Of a stretch of 64,000 bases of DNA, positions 40,586 to 50,133 are shown in pieces (positions within the stretch are counted from its first letter, which is position 1; each line of letters starts with the position of its first letter). The stretch covers positions 1 through 64,000 of the forward strand of contig JAJPIQ010000030.1 of NCBI GenBank assembly GCA_021324685.1, read 5' to 3'. The stretch comes from Bacteroidota bacterium. Its GTDB lineage: Bacteria; Bacteroidota; Ignavibacteria; Palsa-1295. The notes beneath the pieces are model-generated. The model saw only the letters and a list, made by a program, of their open reading frames with translations, was not told the origin of the DNA and searched no databases. The position numbers and the translations under genes were made by a program.

Positions 40586-41302
40586 CTAAATGCCATGCAC
40601 ACCATATCGATTATGGTACGCAAAATTTTCGACCTCTCTTCGGACACGCAGATAGGAACGCGGTTCCACAGCATACCCCATACGGAACGAATATGCGATG
40701 TTCAGCGAGTCTGGGATCGCCAACAGGTTTCGAATCGTGCACTCGACCGGTCCATTGCTCAGGAAGCTCACGATATGAAAATCAATTCCCAGTTCATTGG
40801 CCACGAGCCACATATTTTCCATGACGCACCCAAGGCTCATGATCCCAAGAAGATCGCCATCGGACGCGGGTGCACGTCGCGTCGGATCGTAAAGCACTAT
40901 TCCGAGCACGGGAGACGAGCCGAGTTCCAGTCGCAGGAATCCTTCATGGTCGGTCCCTTCAAGATCGGCGGTTGTGACGTTAGGCTTCCTCCATGCCGCA
41001 GGAAACATCGTTCCCAGAACACCTGTCTTTTTCCGCTCCAGTTCTTCTTCTGAAAACGAAAGCTGCTTATAATTCTCTTGAACGAAGGTGAGGGAGACGG
41101 GAGCTCGGATTGCCGCAATCTGTGCGATCAACTTTTTATCGTCTACGATCACGATTTCGAAATTCTGCATATTGTGAGCTGTCGGTGCCCAGCGCGCGGC
41201 TTCGAGTATTTTATAAAGATCGATGCTTGGTATCGGTCGGTTCGGATCGAAAATTGCCCGGCTGGAATGCCGCGACTTAATCAGCCGCAATACGTCTTCC
41301 AT
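40586..41302 (-). CDS. nitroreductase-family flavoprotein
   Basis: A 238-residue protein with the nitroreductase opening (LIKSRHSSRAIFDPNRPI) carrying FMN-binding Arg/Ser, then ILEAARWAPTAHNMQNFEIV, and LGCVMENMWLVANELGI with the Gly that contacts FMN. It should reduce nitro or quinone substrates with NAD(P)H via FMN. It is downstream of no operon partner; the OmpA gene follows on the same strand after 49 bases. Confidence 0.9.
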   Translation of the reverse strand: MEDVLRLIKSRHSSRAIFDPNRPIPSIDLYKILEAARWAPTAHNMQNFEIVIVDDKKLIAQIAAIRAPVSLTFVQENYKQLSFSEEELERKKTGVLGTMFPAAWRKPNVTTADLEGTDHEGFLRLELGSSPVLGIVLYDPTRRAPASDGDLLGIMSLGCVMENMWLVANELGIDFHIVSFLSNGPVECTIRNLLAIPDSLNIAYSFRMGYAVEPRSYLRVRREVENFAYHNRYGVHGI

Positions 41303-41744
41303 CTCTCTTCCCTCAGCGTTATCGTAAACATATCGATGAATTGCGTGCCACAGAAAGGAATGAATCGATTCAGCGCAAAAAAGCGAGTTTGCGAACGTTG
41401 CGCATCATTCTATTGGAAGCATTTCTTGACACGCAATAAACATTTTTTACAACCGGCCAGATGGAAGACCTTAAGAATAGAGGTTTGATGGCTCGTTTCC
41501 TCGGCGTTCGCGCGACGTCAGGTCACGTTGCTTACATATTTTCCATAGCAGTTTTTTATTGGCACAATTGTCGGGATCATATTTCAGTTGATCCGAAATC
41601 CTTCCAGGTTGTTCGGGAAGATTTGGTCACAATCTCCTAACATTCGTAATAAATCTTTACGATGGAATTCGCGCATAAAAACATCTTAAAGATATATCTT
41701 TCGATTCTCGTAATATTTAGCCATAAATTCCGATTTTCTGTATT
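41303..41744. other. gene-free AT-rich spacer
   Basis: About 440 bases between divergent genes. It must contain the nitroreductase promoter and any promoter of the small frame at 41745. No repeat, RNA gene or terminator stands out. Confidence 0.5.
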
Positions 41745-42110
41745 TTGAAAAGCTCTGGCACAAATATCAGTATTTGTGCCTGTTTATTTACGCTCCTGGT
41801 ATTTATGGTAAATTCAAGAGAACAATTATTAAACTGCTCGTTGCCCGCTCCCCCCCTTGCTCGTTCAGCATCGATCCAGATACAGTCGATCCGCGAAGAA
41901 GCGCAAAAGATTTTTAGGGATTATTCTTTATCGCCGGCCGATACTGCCGAAGCCATACGCCGCTATGTCAGGACCGCTCTCGAAAGCGAGAAGCATTTAT
42001 CTTCACCAACGCTTACGACCGGGGAACTTGCCTTCCGTGTACTCTACTCGATGGATGCAGAAGACGTTCTGAGATATTCGAAGCCGATAAGTATCGAAGC
42101 GGATCGTTAA
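41745..42110 (+). CDS. hypothetical exported small protein
   Basis: A TTG-started frame of 121 codons. The N-terminus (ISICACLFTLLVFMV) looks like a signal or anchor. The rest is helical and charged (IQSIREEAQKIFRDYSLSPA; LESEKHLSSPTLTTGELAFR). No family recognised and no clear ribosome site. The codon pattern is plausible. Confidence 0.45.
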   Translation: MKSSGTNISICACLFTLLVFMVNSREQLLNCSLPAPPLARSASIQIQSIREEAQKIFRDYSLSPADTAEAIRRYVRTALESEKHLSSPTLTTGELAFRVLYSMDAEDVLRYSKPISIEADR

Positions 42111-42330
42111 CGTGATGATCGTTCCATTTTGCGACTCTCCCCGGGAATTGAGGAAGTTTAGTCACAACACGTTCCCAATTGCCACATAAAAACGGCATGG
42201 TAAAAGACCTATCGGTCCCGTAAAGTATTATTACGCATCGAATGCCTTATTTTTCTGCAAATGAGGAATAGAATGGATTTCTGCGAGTGGCATACAAATC
42301 CATAGGAGAATAAGAAAAGAAGGAATCTGT

Positions 42331-43602
42331 ATGGCAGAAACCAGATCGTTGGAGAAACCTCTCACCGTTACAACAGCCCTCCCCGTAAATGGCTCGAACG
42401 GCAATTCGCACGAGCGCGAACCTCTTTCGGATATGATCGCGCACGAAGAGATGCGGCAGAAACGAACCCGTAAGATCCGATGGCTTTTGCTGGCGCTCGT
42501 TCCACTCCTTCTGCTCGGTGTTTGGTTCCTTCTTCGACCGAAACCCGTTCCGATGCCTCTCCGATTTCGAATGGGGACGGTGACCGACGCCGGCATTGTT
42601 CGGGAGGTAAAAGCGACCGGAGATGTGGAAGCCGTCACGACGGTTCAAGTGGGCGCCGAGGTCTCCGGACGTATCGCGCAGGTACCGGTCGATTTTAATT
42701 CCCCTGTCGAGGTCGGACAAACGTTGGCAAAAATCGATCCCACCCTCTACCAGGCACAATTGGACCAGGCGGAAGCCGAAGTAATATCGTCGCAACGGGG
42801 GCTGGACCAGGCGATTGCGAACCGCGATCATATGGCCCGAGACCTTGACCGCGCAAAACAACTCTATAGCAAAAATCTCCTTGCCGCATCAGAACTCGAT
42901 ACCGACACCTCGAACCTCCGGGTTGCGAATGAAACCGTCGCGGTTGCACAAGCGGCGGTTAAATCCGCACTTGGTGCGCGTAACGTCGCCCGCACCAATC
43001 TCGCTCATTGCACCATCCGTTCCCAGATTAAGGGCATTGTCGTCACTCGAAATATCGATTCCGGTCAAACGATTGCGTCGGTTTTTCAAACGCCGGTCCT
43101 TTTTGCGGTCGCAGCCGACCTTAAAAAAATGCAGGTGGTTGCAGCCGTCGATGAAGCCGATATAGGAGAAGTCGTGGAAGGACAACGGGCAACGTTCACG
43201 GTGAACGCCTATCCCAACAGAAAATTCGAAGGGACCGTAACACAGGTCCGGAATTCTCCGACGATTGTCGAGGACGTTGTAACGTACGGCGCGGTGATCA
43301 CCGTCGCCAATTCCGATCTTGCGCTCAAGCCGGGCATGACGGCGACGGTGAGCATCGTGACGGGATTCTCGAAGCGGCCGATTAAAGTTCCTAACGCCGC
43401 TCTCCATTTCACGCCCCCGGGCGAGGCCTTCGATTCCGTTCCTGGGGTGTGGACCCTCACCGGTCAACAATTCCGGCGCTATCATCTTACGCCTGGCATT
43501 ACGGACGGCGAGTGGACGGAAGTCGCACAGGGTTCCATTCCAGACGGCACAAGCGTCCTTTTAGAACTTACGCCGGAAGGAAAGAACGTCTATGCTAAGT
43601 AA
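42331..43602 (+). CDS. MacA-like periplasmic adaptor of an ABC exporter
   Basis: A 423-residue membrane-fusion protein. One N-terminal helix (IRWLLLALVPLLLLGVWFLL) near 50-70; biotinyl-lipoyl-like halves (VTTVQVGAEVSGRIAQVPVD and LAHCTIRSQIKGIVVTRNI) around an alpha-hairpin (DQAEAEVISSQRGLDQAI); then a beta-barrel (VVAAVDEADIGEVVEGQ) and membrane-proximal domain. It would bridge the inner-membrane MacB-type pump to an outer-membrane channel. The stop overlaps the possible early start of the ATPase gene. No TolC gene is nearby. Confidence 0.9.
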   Translation: MAETRSLEKPLTVTTALPVNGSNGNSHEREPLSDMIAHEEMRQKRTRKIRWLLLALVPLLLLGVWFLLRPKPVPMPLRFRMGTVTDAGIVREVKATGDVEAVTTVQVGAEVSGRIAQVPVDFNSPVEVGQTLAKIDPTLYQAQLDQAEAEVISSQRGLDQAIANRDHMARDLDRAKQLYSKNLLAASELDTDTSNLRVANETVAVAQAAVKSALGARNVARTNLAHCTIRSQIKGIVVTRNIDSGQTIASVFQTPVLFAVAADLKKMQVVAAVDEADIGEVVEGQRATFTVNAYPNRKFEGTVTQVRNSPTIVEDVVTYGAVITVANSDLALKPGMTATVSIVTGFSKRPIKVPNAALHFTPPGEAFDSVPGVWTLTGQQFRRYHLTPGITDGEWTEVAQGSIPDGTSVLLELTPEGKNVYAK

Positions 43603-43633
43603 CGGGCATCGGGGAATACCCTTGCGTGGGCCA

Positions 43634-44314
43634 ATGCTCGAACTTCGAAACATCACGAAGATCTACGGGCAGCAGGCTTCGGCGGTACGAGCGTTGGACC
43701 GAATTACTCTTGGCGTAAATGATGGAGAGTTCGTTGCGATCACCGGTCCATCCGGTTCCGGCAAATCGACGACGCTCAGTATTTTCGGTATTCTCGAGAC
43801 GCCGACCGCCGGCGAATATCTCATCGAAGGAATTCCCGTTCAGAACCTTGCGAAGCAGGTGCTCGCGCTGCTTCGCAATAACCGCTTTGGATTCGTCTTC
43901 CAGACGTTCAATCTTCTTCCCCGCACGTCGGCATTGGAGAATGTGATGCTTCCGCTGATCTATGCAGGGGTCGGTACTCGTGAACGGACCGCACGCGCAA
44001 AAGCCGCATTGGATAGTGTCGGTCTTCCGGGCCGCTACGATGCCCATCCGAACCAGCTTTCCGGCGGCCAGCAGCAACGGGTCGCGATCGCGCGGGCGAT
44101 CGTAAATAATCCTTCCGTCATCCTCGCCGATGAACCGACCGGTAATCTCGATTCCAAAATGGGGAAGGAAATCATGCAGCTTATCCAAAATCTAAATCGA
44201 GATCGAGGGATCACCGTCCTCATGGTGACGCACGATGCGTCCTGCGCAGCGTATGCTACACGCGAAGTATCGTTTCTGGATGGGAAAATCGAACGGGACC
44301 GGAGCAACGCATGA
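43634..44314 (+). CDS. MacB-like ABC transporter ATPase
   Basis: A 226-residue ATPase starting MLELRNITKIYG; an earlier in-frame ATG at 43592 overlaps the adaptor stop. Walker A GPSGSGKST (about 38-46), signature LSGGQQQR, Walker B VILADEPTGNLD, and the LPRTSALENVMLPL insert of the LolD/MacB/FtsE group. It powers the permease encoded next, with an ATGA overlap. Confidence 0.95.
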   Translation: MLELRNITKIYGQQASAVRALDRITLGVNDGEFVAITGPSGSGKSTTLSIFGILETPTAGEYLIEGIPVQNLAKQVLALLRNNRFGFVFQTFNLLPRTSALENVMLPLIYAGVGTRERTARAKAALDSVGLPGRYDAHPNQLSGGQQQRVAIARAIVNNPSVILADEPTGNLDSKMGKEIMQLIQNLNRDRGITVLMVTHDASCAAYATREVSFLDGKIERDRSNA

Positions 44315-45519
44315 CCATTTCCTCGACTGTTCGGCTGGCAGAATCGGCACTCCTTCGCAACAAAATGCGATCGCTGCTCACGACGCTCGGCATGGTCATC
44401 GGGGTGGGAGCGGTCGTTATTATGCAAGCGATGGGTCAGGGGGCCACCGCCTATATTTCCGATCAGATCTCGGGGTTGGGAGCGAATATGCTCATCGCCG
44501 TGCCCGGGACCACGCGCATGATGGGAGCGCAAAGCGCCGGAGTTCCACTGCTGGTCGAGGCGGATCTCGAAGCGCTCCGCCGACGCGCTCATAGTGTCCG
44601 CGATATTGCACCACTCATCAACCGGCCGCTCCGCACCATGTACGGAACGAATTATCATAATACGGTCATCAATGGCACCACGCCGGACTTCTTTCGCATT
44701 CGAAAGTTCGTGGTCACCGAAGGCCGCGATATGTCCGACGAAGACGAACGGACGGGAGCGCTTGTCTGCATTCTCGGCCCGACCGTCCAAACCGCTCTCT
44801 TCGGGTCCGACCATGCTGTCGGAAAAGAGATTCGGATACACAATCTACCGATGCGAGTCATTGGGATTCTGGAACCGCGCGGCTCCATGCTCGGCATGGA
44901 TGCCGATGATATCGTATATGTTCCTTACAACACCTTCGCTCGCCGGATCAGTGGTAACGATCGGCTCGGCGCGATCATGTTCAGCGCCCTGTCGCAGGAC
45001 GAGATCGATGACGCCAAGGAGCAGGCCACGCAAGTCCTTCGACAGCGCCGGCATATCCTTCCCGGCGAAGATGACGATTTTGTCGTGCGCGATCCGCGCG
45101 AAATGGCCTCCGTCCTGGAATCCGTCACAGGGGCACTCACGATTTTGCTATCGGGTATCGCGGCAATTTCTCTGCTCGTCGGCGGGATCGGAATTATGAA
45201 CATCATGCTCGTATCCGTTACGGAACGAACGCGGGAAATCGGTCTTCGCCTTGCGGTCGGCGCAACGTCATCCGATATTCTCACACAATTTCTGGTCGAG
45301 GCGACCATTCTTGCCTTGCTGGGTGGAATGATCGGCCTCCTGATCGGACTTGGAGCTTCCTCGATCGTGGCCAAAGCGATCAGCATTCCATTTGTGGTTC
45401 CCATTGCGGCCATTCCCATCGCCTTCGGGGTTTCGGTACTCATTGGCATCGTGTTCGGCGTTGCCCCGGCGCGCAAGGCTTCCCAACTTATCCCGCTCGA
45501 GGCCCTTCGGTTCGAATAG
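44311..45519 (+). CDS. MacB-like ABC transporter permease
   Basis: A 402-residue permease: first helix (MRSLLTTLGMVIGVGAVVIM) near 20-40, a periplasmic MacB-PCD domain of about 220 residues, then three FtsX helices (ALTILLSGIAAISLLVGGIG; FLVEATILALLGGMIGLLIG; FGVSVLIGIVFGVAP). NIMLVSVTERTREIGLRLAVG is the family hallmark. With the adaptor and ATPase it forms a tripartite-type exporter of peptides, lipids or drugs. Confidence 0.94.
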   Translation: MTISSTVRLAESALLRNKMRSLLTTLGMVIGVGAVVIMQAMGQGATAYISDQISGLGANMLIAVPGTTRMMGAQSAGVPLLVEADLEALRRRAHSVRDIAPLINRPLRTMYGTNYHNTVINGTTPDFFRIRKFVVTEGRDMSDEDERTGALVCILGPTVQTALFGSDHAVGKEIRIHNLPMRVIGILEPRGSMLGMDADDIVYVPYNTFARRISGNDRLGAIMFSALSQDEIDDAKEQATQVLRQRRHILPGEDDDFVVRDPREMASVLESVTGALTILLSGIAAISLLVGGIGIMNIMLVSVTERTREIGLRLAVGATSSDILTQFLVEATILALLGGMIGLLIGLGASSIVAKAISIPFVVPIAAIPIAFGVSVLIGIVFGVAPARKASQLIPLEALRFE

Positions 45520-45520
45520 C

Positions 45521-46183
45521 ATGAAGAAGATCTTTCTCACGCTCGTTACATTTTTGTTCTCTACAGGGCTGCACGCGCAGTACACGGCCCCACCTTCAAG
45601 GACGGTGTATGCCCTTGCACAACTGTATGTGTTCCATTTCTGGACCGGGTCGAATTATTCCTTATCGAACGATGCGAATCGCCAGGCGATCATCGCATTT
45701 CAGAAACTTACGGGACTCCCACGCACTGGAAAACTTACCGATTCCACCATCGCGCGTATTGCACGCTGGAGACTTCCGGCCGCGCACGATTCGATGCACC
45801 GGTATCACATCGAAGTCGATCTCAATCATCAGGTACTGTTCGTCGTCGATTCGCTGGACGCCATTGCTCACATTCTTTCGATTTCGAGTGGCAGTGGGAA
45901 AGCATTCGACTTTCCAGGCAAGGGGACGGAGTTCGCTCGCACGCCACGCGGTCGATTCACCGTGTTCTACAAAGTCACCGGCTGGAAAAAAAGTCCGCTT
46001 GGCCTGATGTTCGACCCGATGTATTTTCGCGGTGGATTTGCCGTCCACGGTTCCCAAAGTGTTCCCTCCACCCCCGTAAGCCACGGCTGTATTCGAATTC
46101 CGATGTTTGCGGCTGCGGAGATGTTCCGGGAAAGTCCCATCGGAACTCCTGTGATCGTTTTTGGCGAAAATCCGGAGCCGTAA
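45521..46183 (+). CDS. L,D-transpeptidase with peptidoglycan-binding domain
   Basis: A 220-residue exported enzyme. Signal peptide FLTLVTFLFSTGLHAQ; a peptidoglycan-binding-like helical region (ANRQAIIAFQKLTGLPRTGK); a YkuD catalytic domain with HGSQSVPSTPVSHGCIRI holding the catalytic His and Cys. It forms 3-3 peptidoglycan cross-links or attaches proteins to the wall. ATG 45521 lies one base after the permease stop, so it may ride on the exporter operon. Confidence 0.93.
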   Translation: MKKIFLTLVTFLFSTGLHAQYTAPPSRTVYALAQLYVFHFWTGSNYSLSNDANRQAIIAFQKLTGLPRTGKLTDSTIARIARWRLPAAHDSMHRYHIEVDLNHQVLFVVDSLDAIAHILSISSGSGKAFDFPGKGTEFARTPRGRFTVFYKVTGWKKSPLGLMFDPMYFRGGFAVHGSQSVPSTPVSHGCIRIPMFAAAEMFRESPIGTPVIVFGENPEP

Positions 46184-46230
46184 TCCGAATTCCCGGAACT
46201 TGCAATTCCGGCAACATCATATTCCGGTAA

Positions 46231-46554
46231 TTATCGATTTTTGTGTGGAGGTGGGGTCTCTTCGTGTTTTGCTTCCTGACCTAAAATAAGGGCCTCGCGC
46301 ATTTTTATTCCGACCAAAGAATCCTGTGCAGCTTCGGTAAGTCCGGATTCGAGATTGCCTTTATGGTCGGCCAAAATAAGAGCCTGACGAAGCAGTTCCG
46401 GATCTCCGGCGACACGATTTACGGCATCCGCAGTCGTGACCGTCTGTATGGCCTGAGCGGAATCTTTAATTCCCGGTAGCGCCGCATTTTTGGCGCAGGC
46501 ACTTACGTAAAGGACACAAACGCAGCAAGCCGCAAATATTGCTGTTTTTTTCAT
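46231..46554 (-). CDS. small putative lipoprotein
   Basis: A 107-residue protein. The signal is cysteine-rich (FAACCVCVLYVSAC) with the last Cys as the likely lipidation site. The mature part is helical (DPELLRQALILADHKGN; IKMREALILGQEAKHEE). It converges with the L,D-transpeptidase gene. No family recognised. Confidence 0.68.
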   Translation of the reverse strand: MKKTAIFAACCVCVLYVSACAKNAALPGIKDSAQAIQTVTTADAVNRVAGDPELLRQALILADHKGNLESGLTEAAQDSLVGIKMREALILGQEAKHEETPPPHKNR

Positions 46555-46654
46555 GGACTTTTAACACGACAATATTCCGGCCAAAATAATCGGAAACATC
46601 GATGCTGTGGGAGCGTTGAATCGGAAATCGCCCATTGTACCCGAAAAATAGCGC

Positions 46655-47485
46655 ATGAAAAATCTTCGATTTCTGCTAGTTCTCGTCCTTTTTCCCTTGG
46701 TTTTTATTGCCTGCGCGGAACGGGGCCAAATGCCTGCGCATAGCTTCGAAGGAACGATCACCGAAGCGATCCAAATGCCTGGAATCGGCCAATTATTGCG
46801 AGGAAAGAGCGATTCGGCGTCGGGCGCAGAGTCTTCGCTATCTGGATTGGGCCTCGCTATGGGCCTGAAAATGTATGTACGAGAAAATAAAGTGGCCTAT
46901 GACATGTCGATATTAGGCGGCCTTATTACGATGCACGCCATTATCGATCGCGATGCCCGGACACTCACGATGCTCATGCCCAATCACACGGCAGTCGTAA
47001 TGAATTTACGATCCCTGGATACTTCACGCGGCCGAATCGAGGATTCACTCAAAGTGCATAACGATATTTTCGATTCGCTCGAAGCAGCACTTCCGCAGCC
47101 GACTGGTCGGCATGAGACCATTCATGGCCTCGATGCCGAAGAATACCATGGTCAAAAAGGTCCGATCGAAACGGACCTCTGGCTCTCCTCCGATGAGCGA
47201 ATTAAAGCATTTGACGTGGTCCGGGATGCGTTTTTGGGTCGAGGTCCGTCCGGCGAAGGTGGCTTGGACGAAATATTTGGAATGATGCGACCGATCGCTG
47301 GCAAAATACCGGTAAAATTCGAGACAAAAATGAACGGGAACGTCATTGCAAAGGGTGAAATGACCGATATTACGGAAGAGAAAGTCGACGACGACGTCTT
47401 TCAAATTCCGAAGGGATATTCAATTATCAGCGGGGACAGTCTTCAGCAACTTCGGCGCGAACGAAGGAACGTGACAGCCCCGTAA
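46655..47485 (+). CDS. DUF4412-like lipoprotein
   Basis: A 276-residue lipoprotein (signal LLVLVLFPLVFIAC). The body is a beta-rich domain: MGLKMYVRENKVAYDMSI, ARTLTMLMPNHTAVVMNL, ETIHGLDAEEYHG, TDLWLSSDERI. This is like DUF4412 proteins, which resemble LolA/outer-membrane-sensing folds. It probably sits in the outer membrane facing the periplasm; role unknown. Confidence 0.75.
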   Translation: MKNLRFLLVLVLFPLVFIACAERGQMPAHSFEGTITEAIQMPGIGQLLRGKSDSASGAESSLSGLGLAMGLKMYVRENKVAYDMSILGGLITMHAIIDRDARTLTMLMPNHTAVVMNLRSLDTSRGRIEDSLKVHNDIFDSLEAALPQPTGRHETIHGLDAEEYHGQKGPIETDLWLSSDERIKAFDVVRDAFLGRGPSGEGGLDEIFGMMRPIAGKIPVKFETKMNGNVIAKGEMTDITEEKVDDDVFQIPKGYSIISGDSLQQLRRERRNVTAP

Positions 47486-47487
47486 TC

Positions 47488-48558
47488 TTACGAGAAACGC
47501 GCTTTTATTTCGACCATTTTTTGATACACCCAGGGCCACGTGTATAGAGTAAAAATGGCCAGAAGAGCCCCTCCCACAAGGTCGATCACGTAATGATAAC
47601 GCAGATAAACGGTTGAGAAAATAAGGCTCAAGCCGATTATTGTCACGTACCAACGCACCTTTGCCTTGAACCGAAAGGCAACGAGGATCGTGAGCAACGT
47701 AATATCGGCATGTCCGCTTGGAAAGGCATCGCGAGTCACTTTGTGAAGAATTTCGGCCAGGGTCATTCCCGGAATAATGTTTTCACCTCGATCGAGTAGT
47801 TGTCGGAGCGGTTCTGTTAGCCAAAGTCCCGGAAGCTCTTTTGGAAGGTCGAAAAAGTTATGAAGCGTAAAGCGAGGGCCTATCGAGGGCAGGAGCAAAT
47901 AGGAAAGGTATGAGAGTAAAAAGCCGTAAACAATAATGAAGACCGCCTGCTTAACTGGCTCCAATCTCCCAGTGGAATTTGTCTCGGCCCAATCGAAAGT
48001 ATGGAAAGGCAATGATTCCTCTTTCCTGGCACGGCGATAAAGTTCGACCGCAACTGCCAGCGGCAAGAAATAAAACAGAGAATAACAGATCATCAGATAT
48101 TCCGTGAGCGCTGGCCATGCCGGAATATGCTGATACAGCCAATATGTAGGGTTCAGCCCGAACATCAGCCGATCGGCAGCAATAAAGAGATTGTCAAAAT
48201 TGCGGCCGTGGATCGGATAAGAAATATATTCCGCTGTTTTGAAAAAAATCGGGATCAGGGGGAAAAGATAGAGCAACCGCACGCGTCGAGGCCAGGGATT
48301 TATGCTACGCTTTATTGCCGGCGAACTGGACCAGAAATTTACAATCAGGATAAGAGAGCTTGCAATCGCCATTCGCAGAAGTACCTGTGGCCATTCTGTT
48401 ACACGAGCTGCTGCCACCAACGCGATTAAACTAAATAGCGCGGCCATCGAGAGCAGAAAAACTTCATGCGGTGCCAACTCGCGAGCGATGCGCGTGCCCA
48501 GCGCAAGGCTTCGCGGGACGGCACGGGCTTCTGTTTGCATGGCGACTTCCGAATCCAT
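47488..48558 (-). CDS. PAP2-superfamily membrane phosphatase/phosphotransferase
   Basis: A 356-residue protein with about seven helices and the PAP2 signature spread over KVTRDAFPSGHADITLLTI (about 265-284) and YLRYHYVIDLVGGALLA (about 315-331), giving the catalytic His residues and Asp. The layout resembles the inositolphosphorylceramide-synthase-like PAP2_3 group. It may act on lipid phosphates or transfer head groups at the membrane. Its start is upstream of, and divergent from, nothing close; rsmA follows on the same strand. Confidence 0.85.
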   Translation of the reverse strand: MDSEVAMQTEARAVPRSLALGTRIARELAPHEVFLLSMAALFSLIALVAAARVTEWPQVLLRMAIASSLILIVNFWSSSPAIKRSINPWPRRVRLLYLFPLIPIFFKTAEYISYPIHGRNFDNLFIAADRLMFGLNPTYWLYQHIPAWPALTEYLMICYSLFYFLPLAVAVELYRRARKEESLPFHTFDWAETNSTGRLEPVKQAVFIIVYGFLLSYLSYLLLPSIGPRFTLHNFFDLPKELPGLWLTEPLRQLLDRGENIIPGMTLAEILHKVTRDAFPSGHADITLLTILVAFRFKAKVRWYVTIIGLSLIFSTVYLRYHYVIDLVGGALLAIFTLYTWPWVYQKMVEIKARFS

Positions 48559-48623
48559 TATGCGGCGAACTCAACACTAAATCTCTCGATACCACTCCTT
48601 CTATGAGCTAGTTTTCATCAATC

Positions 48624-49469
48624 CTATTCCGAGCCTATTTTCATCCACTCTATTTCGGAATAAAGGCGAAGAAAATCTGGAATCTCGAGTTCCTCCGCTC
48701 GCGCCGAAAGAAATCCGGATAGCGGGCCCGTTCCGATTTTTTCCATAATCAGAGGAGAGACGGTCGCTTTAAGATTATTCCGGATCGTTTTTCTACGCAT
48801 GGCGAATAGCGCTCGAACAAGCTGGCGAAATGTTTGGTCATCGAAGTTTTGCGGTCGTTCGGTTTTGGTCCGGTCGAAATAATCGTGCAGAAAATCAATT
48901 CTGATAACGGCAGAATCGACTTTGGGGACCGGACGAAACGCACCGGCTGGAACACGAAAAAGGAATTTTACTTCTGCAAAGAAATTAGCCAATACGGTCG
49001 GAATTCCATACGCTTTCGTTCCTGGTTCGCCCACGAGCCGCTGGGCTACTTCGAGTTGAACAAGCAGATGCGCATCGATGAGCGAGGCTCGTTCATCCAG
49101 CAACTTGAAAATAATGGGCGATGTGATATAATATGGAATATTTCCAACCATTCGCAATTTTTGCCGTTCGTGGCTGGCAATCACCGCCAGGTCCGCCGCT
49201 AAAAAATCCTGTTGCTCGACGAGAAACCGCTTCTCTTCTTTTTCAAACTTTTTTTGGAGGTCCGGGACGGCACGAGCATCGAGCTCGAAGGAGATCAGCT
49301 TTTTTAAAGGAGTTGCAAGAAGATGTTGGGTCAGCAGCCCGGTCCCCGGACCTATTTCGATGGCAATGTCCTCCGAAGAAGGTGCCATGGCATCGACAAT
49401 CCGCTTGTGAATTGCAGGCTCGATCAGGAAGTGCTGACCCAGTGACTTTTTAGGCGGAAGGAATCCCAT
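48624..49469 (-). CDS. rsmA: 16S rRNA (adenine1518/1519-N6)-dimethyltransferase
   Basis: A 281-residue enzyme that dimethylates two adenines in the 3' hairpin loop of 16S rRNA late in 30S assembly. It opens PPKKSLGQHFLIEPAI as usual, has SAM motif I (EIGPGTGLLTQHLL) and the catalytic NIPYYITSPIIF motif. The C-terminal helical domain (RALFAMRRKTIRNNLK) is complete. The start overlaps the stop of ogt (TGATG), so they are co-translated. Confidence 0.97.
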   Translation of the reverse strand: MGFLPPKKSLGQHFLIEPAIHKRIVDAMAPSSEDIAIEIGPGTGLLTQHLLATPLKKLISFELDARAVPDLQKKFEKEEKRFLVEQQDFLAADLAVIASHERQKLRMVGNIPYYITSPIIFKLLDERASLIDAHLLVQLEVAQRLVGEPGTKAYGIPTVLANFFAEVKFLFRVPAGAFRPVPKVDSAVIRIDFLHDYFDRTKTERPQNFDDQTFRQLVRALFAMRRKTIRNNLKATVSPLIMEKIGTGPLSGFLSARAEELEIPDFLRLYSEIEWMKIGSE

Positions 49470-49945
49470 CAGAACAGAATGTGCCCCGAAATTCGCGCTT
49501 CATGATCGAGCAGCCACCGTTTCCGCCAGAGACCTCCGGCATAGCCGGTTAACGATCCATCGCCTCCAATAATGCGATGACAGGGAATGGCGATAGCGAT
49601 CGGATTAGCACCGTTCGCGCGGCCGACGGCCCGAATGGCCTTTGTATCGCCAATAAGATGAGCGAGCTTTCGGTATGACGAGGTCGAACCGAATGGGACC
49701 GTGAGCAAGGCATTCCAAACGTTTTGTTCGAAGGGCGTTCCTTGTGCGCAGGTTGGGAACGAGAACGATTGCCGGGTACCAGCAAAGTATTCCATCAGCT
49801 CACGCTTCACCAGTTCCGTGAGTGGGGACGAATACTTTCGAATAGGCTCCTGGAACTCGATAGCCCGAACGAAAGAATCATTCGCTAAAATCGAGAGAAA
49901 ACCGATAGGCGTTTCGATGCCGTCGTAATAGAGCGTTTCCGTCAC
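49469..49945 (-). CDS. ogt: methylated-DNA-[protein]-cysteine S-methyltransferase
   Basis: A 158-residue DNA repair protein that transfers alkyl groups from O6-alkylguanine to its own cysteine. The core is FEQNVWNALLTVPFGSTSSY, RAVGRANGANPIAIAIPCHR with the acceptor Cys in PCHR, and LTGYAGGLWRKRWLL. The length is that of Ogt-type enzymes without a regulatory domain. It is coupled to rsmA downstream. Confidence 0.96.
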   Translation of the reverse strand: MTETLYYDGIETPIGFLSILANDSFVRAIEFQEPIRKYSSPLTELVKRELMEYFAGTRQSFSFPTCAQGTPFEQNVWNALLTVPFGSTSSYRKLAHLIGDTKAIRAVGRANGANPIAIAIPCHRIIGGDGSLTGYAGGLWRKRWLLDHEARISGHILF

Positions 49946-50099
49946 AGACCGTAGAACTCTCTTTACTGGTGCGCCGTTTCAAAATTAACGTCGTGCTTTG
50001 ACCGACAGCTTGCTGCGACGTGAGGCCCAATAAGCAATTATCGAGTCTCCTTAAAAAAAAGCTAAAGCGTGCGTTGTTATAGATAACCTCTTTTCTTAG

Positions 50100-50133
50100 A
50101 CGCCATCGGTTGTTGGATCGATGGCGTTTTTTT
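50100..50133 (+). terminator. intrinsic-terminator hairpin directly before the metH-like start
   Basis: ACGCCATCG pairs with CGATGGCGT over a 9-base loop, followed by seven T; the next base begins ATG 50134. It occupies the ribosome-binding region, so it may be an attenuator or riboswitch platform for the methionine gene, though I cannot identify a known aptamer in the preceding 150 bases. It could also simply end an upstream transcript. Confidence 0.75.

Noticed and set aside
49946-50099. Known SAM or cobalamin riboswitch before metH
   Set aside because: No consensus SAM-I, SAM-II or B12-box sequence was found; only the terminator hairpin is called.
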